37,347 nucleotides of DNA from a candidate division Hyd24-12 bacterium UBA5074 (lineage in GTDB: Bacteria > Fermentibacterota > Fermentibacteria > Fermentibacterales > Fermentibacteraceae): assembly GCA_002414865.1 (NCBI GenBank), contig DIAQ01000080.1, positions 3,188 through 40,534 of the forward strand, in the 5' to 3' direction. The notes beneath the pieces are model-generated. The model was not told the origin of the DNA and searched no databases. It saw only the letters and a program-made list of their open reading frames with translations. Positions 34,570 to 37,347 of this stretch are shown here, piece by piece. The position numbers and the translations under genes were made by a program. Position 1 is the stretch's first letter, and each line of letters starts with the position of its first letter.

Positions 34570-36006
34570 ATGGCAGGGTTCGAGGAAAGGATAGACGAGC
34601 TGTTCGGGAGGATCGAGGCCAACAACCTCTGGCGTCAGAGGAGATGCATCAACCTGATCCCCTCCGAGAACACCCCGAGCCTTCTCGTGAAGGCCTGCGA
34701 GATGTGCGACCCCGCCGGCAGATATGCCGAGCACCGCAGCATGAAGAACCGCGAGGTCTACTTCTACCAGGGCACGGACTTCATCCGGGACGTCGAGCTC
34801 GAGGCCCAGGACGCCATGCGCTCGTACTTCGGCTGCTCAGAGGCCGAGCTGAGACCCGTCAGCGGCCAGATGGCCAACGAGGTCGTGTTCAAGGCCGTCA
34901 CCAAGAACGCCAACCGCAGCAGCCCCCCGGGCACCTTCCGCAAGCTGCGCGCCGTGGTCAACAACGACCTGGGCAAGGGCGGCCACCTCTCAAGCCAGCC
35001 CATGGGAGCCCTCTACAACTTCGTCGACATAAATCCCGCCACCGGCGAGGAGAACTGCGTCAATTTCCCGGTCCGCGCCGACAACATGTACAGGATCGAC
35101 ACCGGAAAGCTGCCGGAGGTCCTCGAGCGCGCGAAGCCTGAGCTGATAGTCTTCGGCAAGAGCATGTTCCTCTACCCCGAGCCGGTCGCCCTCGTCGCGG
35201 ACCTGGTGAAGGACTGGGACCCCAGGCCCGTCGTCATGTACGACATGGCCCATGTCCTGGGGCTCTACGGGGCATTCCAGGCGCCGCTTTCCGAGGGAGC
35301 CGACGTCGTGACCGGCTCCACGCACAAGACATTCTTCGGACCGCAGCGTGGCGTGATCGTGAGCAACATGAGCAAGGACAGCCCGATGCGTAAGCTGTGG
35401 CTCGACATCCGCAGCAGGGCGTTCCCCGGGAGCACCAGCAACCATCATCTTGCGACGCTGGTAGGGCTGCTGGTGTCCGCCATCGAGATGAACGAGTACA
35501 AGGATGAATACCAGTCGCAGGTCCTGAGGAATGCGCGGGCCTTCGCACGGCACCTCGTCGAGAACGGGCTGCAGGTCGAGGGCGACCCGGCCGACGGCTA
35601 CACGGCCACCCACCAGGTGGTCGTGCGAGTCGCCAGGTACGGCGATGGAGCGGACATCGCCAGACGTCTCGAGGAGAGCGGCATCATCGTCAACTACCAG
35701 GCCCTGCCGGACGATGCGACATTCCTGGTCTCGAGCGGCATAAGGACCGGTGTCTCGGAGATGACCCGCTTCGGCATGAAAGAGGACGACTTCGGCCCGG
35801 TTGCAGAGTTCATGGCCCGCTGCATCGTTAAGGGCGAGGATGTCTCGTCGGAGGTCGCGTCCTACAGGTCGAGGTTCATGACCATGAGGTACACGCTCCC
35901 GCTCTCGAAGGCCGTCCCGCTCGCCTCCAGGGCGCTCGCCTCCGCTTTCCCGACGAACGACTACGCACGCATGCTGGCGGACAACCTGGCGGCGCTCGCG
36001 GAATAA
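34570..36006 (+). CDS. Serine hydroxymethyltransferase-like PLP enzyme
   Basis: A 478-residue fold-type I PLP enzyme resembling SHMT. Visible hallmarks are LIPSEN near residues 29-34, GRYAEHRSMKNREVYF (compare the YAEGYPG substrate region), the cofactor aspartate and stacking residues in DMAHVLG, and the Schiff-base lysine K253 in GSTHKTFFGPQRG (SHMT usually reads TTTHKTLRGPRGG). It is longer than bacterial GlyA (about 415-430). Canonical SHMT interconverts serine and glycine with tetrahydrofolate. The altered tyrosine-rich active-site segment leaves room for a related role, such as threonine aldolase-like activity or another amino-acid retro-aldol, so no symbol is given. ATG at 34570 is preceded by the purine-rich GGAAGAAAGGAAG. 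Confidence 0.75.
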   Translation: MAGFEERIDELFGRIEANNLWRQRRCINLIPSENTPSLLVKACEMCDPAGRYAEHRSMKNREVYFYQGTDFIRDVELEAQDAMRSYFGCSEAELRPVSGQMANEVVFKAVTKNANRSSPPGTFRKLRAVVNNDLGKGGHLSSQPMGALYNFVDINPATGEENCVNFPVRADNMYRIDTGKLPEVLERAKPELIVFGKSMFLYPEPVALVADLVKDWDPRPVVMYDMAHVLGLYGAFQAPLSEGADVVTGSTHKTFFGPQRGVIVSNMSKDSPMRKLWLDIRSRAFPGSTSNHHLATLVGLLVSAIEMNEYKDEYQSQVLRNARAFARHLVENGLQVEGDPADGYTATHQVVVRVARYGDGADIARRLEESGIIVNYQALPDDATFLVSSGIRTGVSEMTRFGMKEDDFGPVAEFMARCIVKGEDVSSEVASYRSRFMTMRYTLPLSKAVPLASRALASAFPTNDYARMLADNLAALAE

Positions 36007-36041
36007 GGACGGCGGGGGGGGCGATGCTCTTGTCCACCGCA

Positions 36042-36062
36042 GTCCCCGGGGCAGTCGGGGAC
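36042..36062. terminator. Hairpin after the SHMT-like gene
   Basis: GTCCCCG (36042-36048) pairs with CGGGGAC (36056-36062) around a 7-base loop. No U-tract follows, so it is a modest candidate terminator or attenuating structure just before the next gene. Confidence 0.4.
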
Positions 36063-36085
36063 CCGCTCGGGCGAGGTGAGGCCTT

Positions 36086-36856
36086 CTGTTCCTGACGAGG
36101 CTTTTCGGCAGGCGGGACAGGGACGGGACCGACCGCCCCCGGCACCCCTTCCGCAACTGGGAGTACCGGAAGGAGGAGGACTGGTGGACGATCGCGTCCG
36201 ACTTCCTGGTTTCCCTGGGAGCGGCCTTCGAAGGTGCGAGGGTCACGGCCAGGCGGAACGACGACGAAATCGAGCTCCGGGCCTCTGCAGGCGGCTTCCC
36301 CTTCCGCGTGGTCATGGATGTGCCCGGCTACGACACCGAGCTGGAGATGAAGATCTCGGACAGCCCGGAGCACGCGGAGTTCGACCTCGAGTTCGATCCC
36401 GGGGCCTCGAAGGACGCGGAGCCGTCCCAGCGGGATCCGGACTGGGACGAGGAGGACCAGGAGGAGCAAAAGATCTTCCTGGCAGGCAGGATCTTCATAG
36501 ACGGGAGCGATGCGCTGCCCGAGGCCCGCAACTTCATGGCGCTGCCCCCGGGCGTCAGGAACGGCATCCTGGAGGCTCTCGAAGCTGAACGCGTGATGTA
36601 TTTCCGCGTCCGCAGCGAGGAGATCTGGGTCTCCTTCCTGCAGGAACCGCCCGACATGCCCGACCCGTTCGGAACGCTCGAGAAGATCGCGGACCTGATG
36701 GCTTCGACGGCCTCCGCGGTGAGGGCCGTGCCCCCCGCCCGCAAGGACGCACGCGGAGTGGCTTCACCCGTGAAATGCCGCTACTGCGGGGCCTGGTTCT
36801 TCCTCGAGGACGATCCGAAGTGCAGGAACTGCGCAGCGCCCTACGACGCCCCCTGA
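36086..36856 (+). CDS. Unrecognised protein with C-terminal zinc ribbon, apparent CTG start
   Basis: The frame is open from a TGA at 36077 to the TGA at 36854-36856. Its composition is protein-like throughout (for example WEYRKEEDWWTIASDFLVSL near 35-54), yet no ATG, GTG or TTG occurs before GTG 36308. The likeliest start is CTG at 36086, five bases after GAGGTGAGG, giving about 256 residues; 36308 would lose the clearly coding first 74. An acidic linker lies near residues 105-130. The end carries a CRYCG...CRNC zinc ribbon (about 231-250). I do not recognise the family, and no membrane segment or signal is evident. A GTG at 36076 in another frame gives Arg/Pro-rich sequence and is not favoured. 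An assembly error at the 5' end is an alternative. Confidence 0.65.
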   Translation: MFLTRLFGRRDRDGTDRPRHPFRNWEYRKEEDWWTIASDFLVSLGAAFEGARVTARRNDDEIELRASAGGFPFRVVMDVPGYDTELEMKISDSPEHAEFDLEFDPGASKDAEPSQRDPDWDEEDQEEQKIFLAGRIFIDGSDALPEARNFMALPPGVRNGILEALEAERVMYFRVRSEEIWVSFLQEPPDMPDPFGTLEKIADLMASTASAVRAVPPARKDARGVASPVKCRYCGAWFFLEDDPKCRNCAAPYDAP

Positions 36857-36908
36857 CAGCGTTCTCTCCCTCGGGGGATGACGATGGACAGCCATGTCCT
36901 CGCCGGGA

Positions 36909-36944
36909 GGGAAAAGAGAAAGGCGCCGGCTGGAGCCGGCGCCT
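36909..36944 (-). terminator. Intrinsic terminator of rpsD
   Basis: On the minus strand a 10-bp perfect stem (AGGCGCCGGC / GCCGGCGCCT, loop of 4) at 36944-36921 is followed by a T-rich run (TTCTCTTTTC, 36920-36911). It stands 22 bases after the rpsD stop. The same stem could also fold in plus-strand readthrough from the zinc-ribbon gene, but that side lacks a U-tract. Confidence 0.85.
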
Positions 36945-36966
36945 CGCTTCTATCGGGAAAGGCCGT

Positions 36967-37347
36967 CTACTTCGAGTAGAACTCGACGACCATGCGCTCC
37001 TGGACTTCGAGAGTGATGTCCTCCCTGGCAGGGAGGGCCTTCATGAAGATCTTGCGGGCCTTGGGATCGATGTCGAGGAACGACGGAACTCCGATGCCCC
37101 TGCCCTGGGCGATGTTCTCGACGACGACCTTGAGGTCCCTGCTGCTCTCCATGAGGGACACGATGTCACCCACGGAGACGATGAACGACGGGATGTCCAC
37201 CCTGCTGCCGTTGACGGTGACATGCCCGTGGGCGACGAGCTGCCGCGCAGAGGGGATGGTCGGGGCGAATCCCGCCCTGGCGACCACGTTGTCGAGCCTT
37301 CTCTCGATTATCTGGAGAAGGTTCTTGCCGGTTTCGCCCGAGAGGCT
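36967..37347 (-). CDS. rpsD: Small-subunit ribosomal protein uS4, N-terminal part cut by window edge
   Basis: The last 126 residues of S4. The RLDNVVARAGFAPTIPSARQ helix and QLVAHGHVTVNGSRVDIPSF form the S4 RNA-binding domain, and the protein ends in the family-typical MVVEFYSK. The frame runs off the right end of the window. S4 nucleates 30S assembly by binding 16S rRNA, and in many bacteria represses its own operon. It is the last gene of its transcript, with an intrinsic terminator just downstream. In most genomes it sits in the alpha operon with rpsM, rpsK and rpoA, which would lie to the right. Confidence 0.97.
   Translation of the reverse strand, partial: SLSGETGKNLLQIIERRLDNVVARAGFAPTIPSARQLVAHGHVTVNGSRVDIPSFIVSVGDIVSLMESSRDLKVVVENIAQGRGIGVPSFLDIDPKARKIFMKALPAREDITLEVQERMVVEFYSK

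Noticed and set aside
36076..36588. 170-codon plus-strand frame overlapping the zinc-ribbon gene
   Set aside because: Arg/Pro/Gly-rich composition typical of an off-frame reading; the overlapping frame shows protein-like sequence and a zinc ribbon.

Overview
The window looks like a chromosomal segment from an uncultivated or poorly studied Gram-negative bacterium of the FCB superphylum (Fibrobacterota-Chlorobiota-Bacteroidota and related candidate phyla such as Fermentibacteria or Eisenbacteria). Three things suggest this: a SprA homologue (type IX secretion translocon), a fused LpxC-FabZ protein, and complete outer-membrane machinery (BamA, Skp/OmpH, LpxA/C/D, LolC/D, LptF/G). Base composition is GC-rich almost throughout. 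GTG and TTG starts are common, and many neighbouring genes overlap by four bases. No tRNA, rRNA, CRISPR array, prophage or intact transposase gene was seen.

Layout. (1) 1-6965, minus strand: truncated pilB (type IV pilus/type II secretion ATPase) downstream of a 1,866-residue SprA-like gene. (2) 7052-9498, plus strand: two LptF/LptG-type permeases. (3) 9499-9719: a sharply AT-rich, non-coding, palindromic element with 30-bp perfect terminal inverted repeats, followed by a GC-rich hairpin at 9723-9748. (4) 9798-17209, minus strand: lipoprotein (degenerate M1-peptidase-like) -> GH57 glucanotransferase-like enzyme -> ligA -> serC, tightly packed. (5) 17305-17979, plus strand: an unrecognised multi-pass membrane protein sharing its stop codon palindrome with the converging gene. 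(6) 17976-34440, minus strand: a co-directional block prfB-lysS-lolC-lolD-clpC-bamA-skp-lpxD-lpxC/fabZ-lpxA-DUF5683-ECF sigma-anti-sigma-surface protein. (7) 34570-36856, plus strand: an SHMT-like PLP enzyme and a zinc-ribbon protein with no canonical start codon. (8) 36967-37347, minus strand: the C-terminal part of rpsD with a clear intrinsic terminator.

How the genes fit together. Most of the window builds the outer membrane: lipid A synthesis (LpxA, LpxC, LpxD) with FabZ fused to LpxC, LPS export (LptF/G), lipoprotein release (LolCD), beta-barrel assembly (BamA and Skp), and surface secretion or motility (SprA, PilB). An ECF sigma/zinc-finger anti-sigma pair sits at the distal end of the envelope block, which suggests, without proving, envelope-stress control.

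The main results beyond routine annotation are the palindromic AT-rich element; the prfB programmed +1 frameshift, which restores a 365-residue RF2 from an apparently truncated frame; the missing canonical start in the zinc-ribbon gene; and EF-hand-like loops in SprA. I did not find a convincing wholly new multi-gene system. The palindromic element is the strongest candidate for something not yet described.
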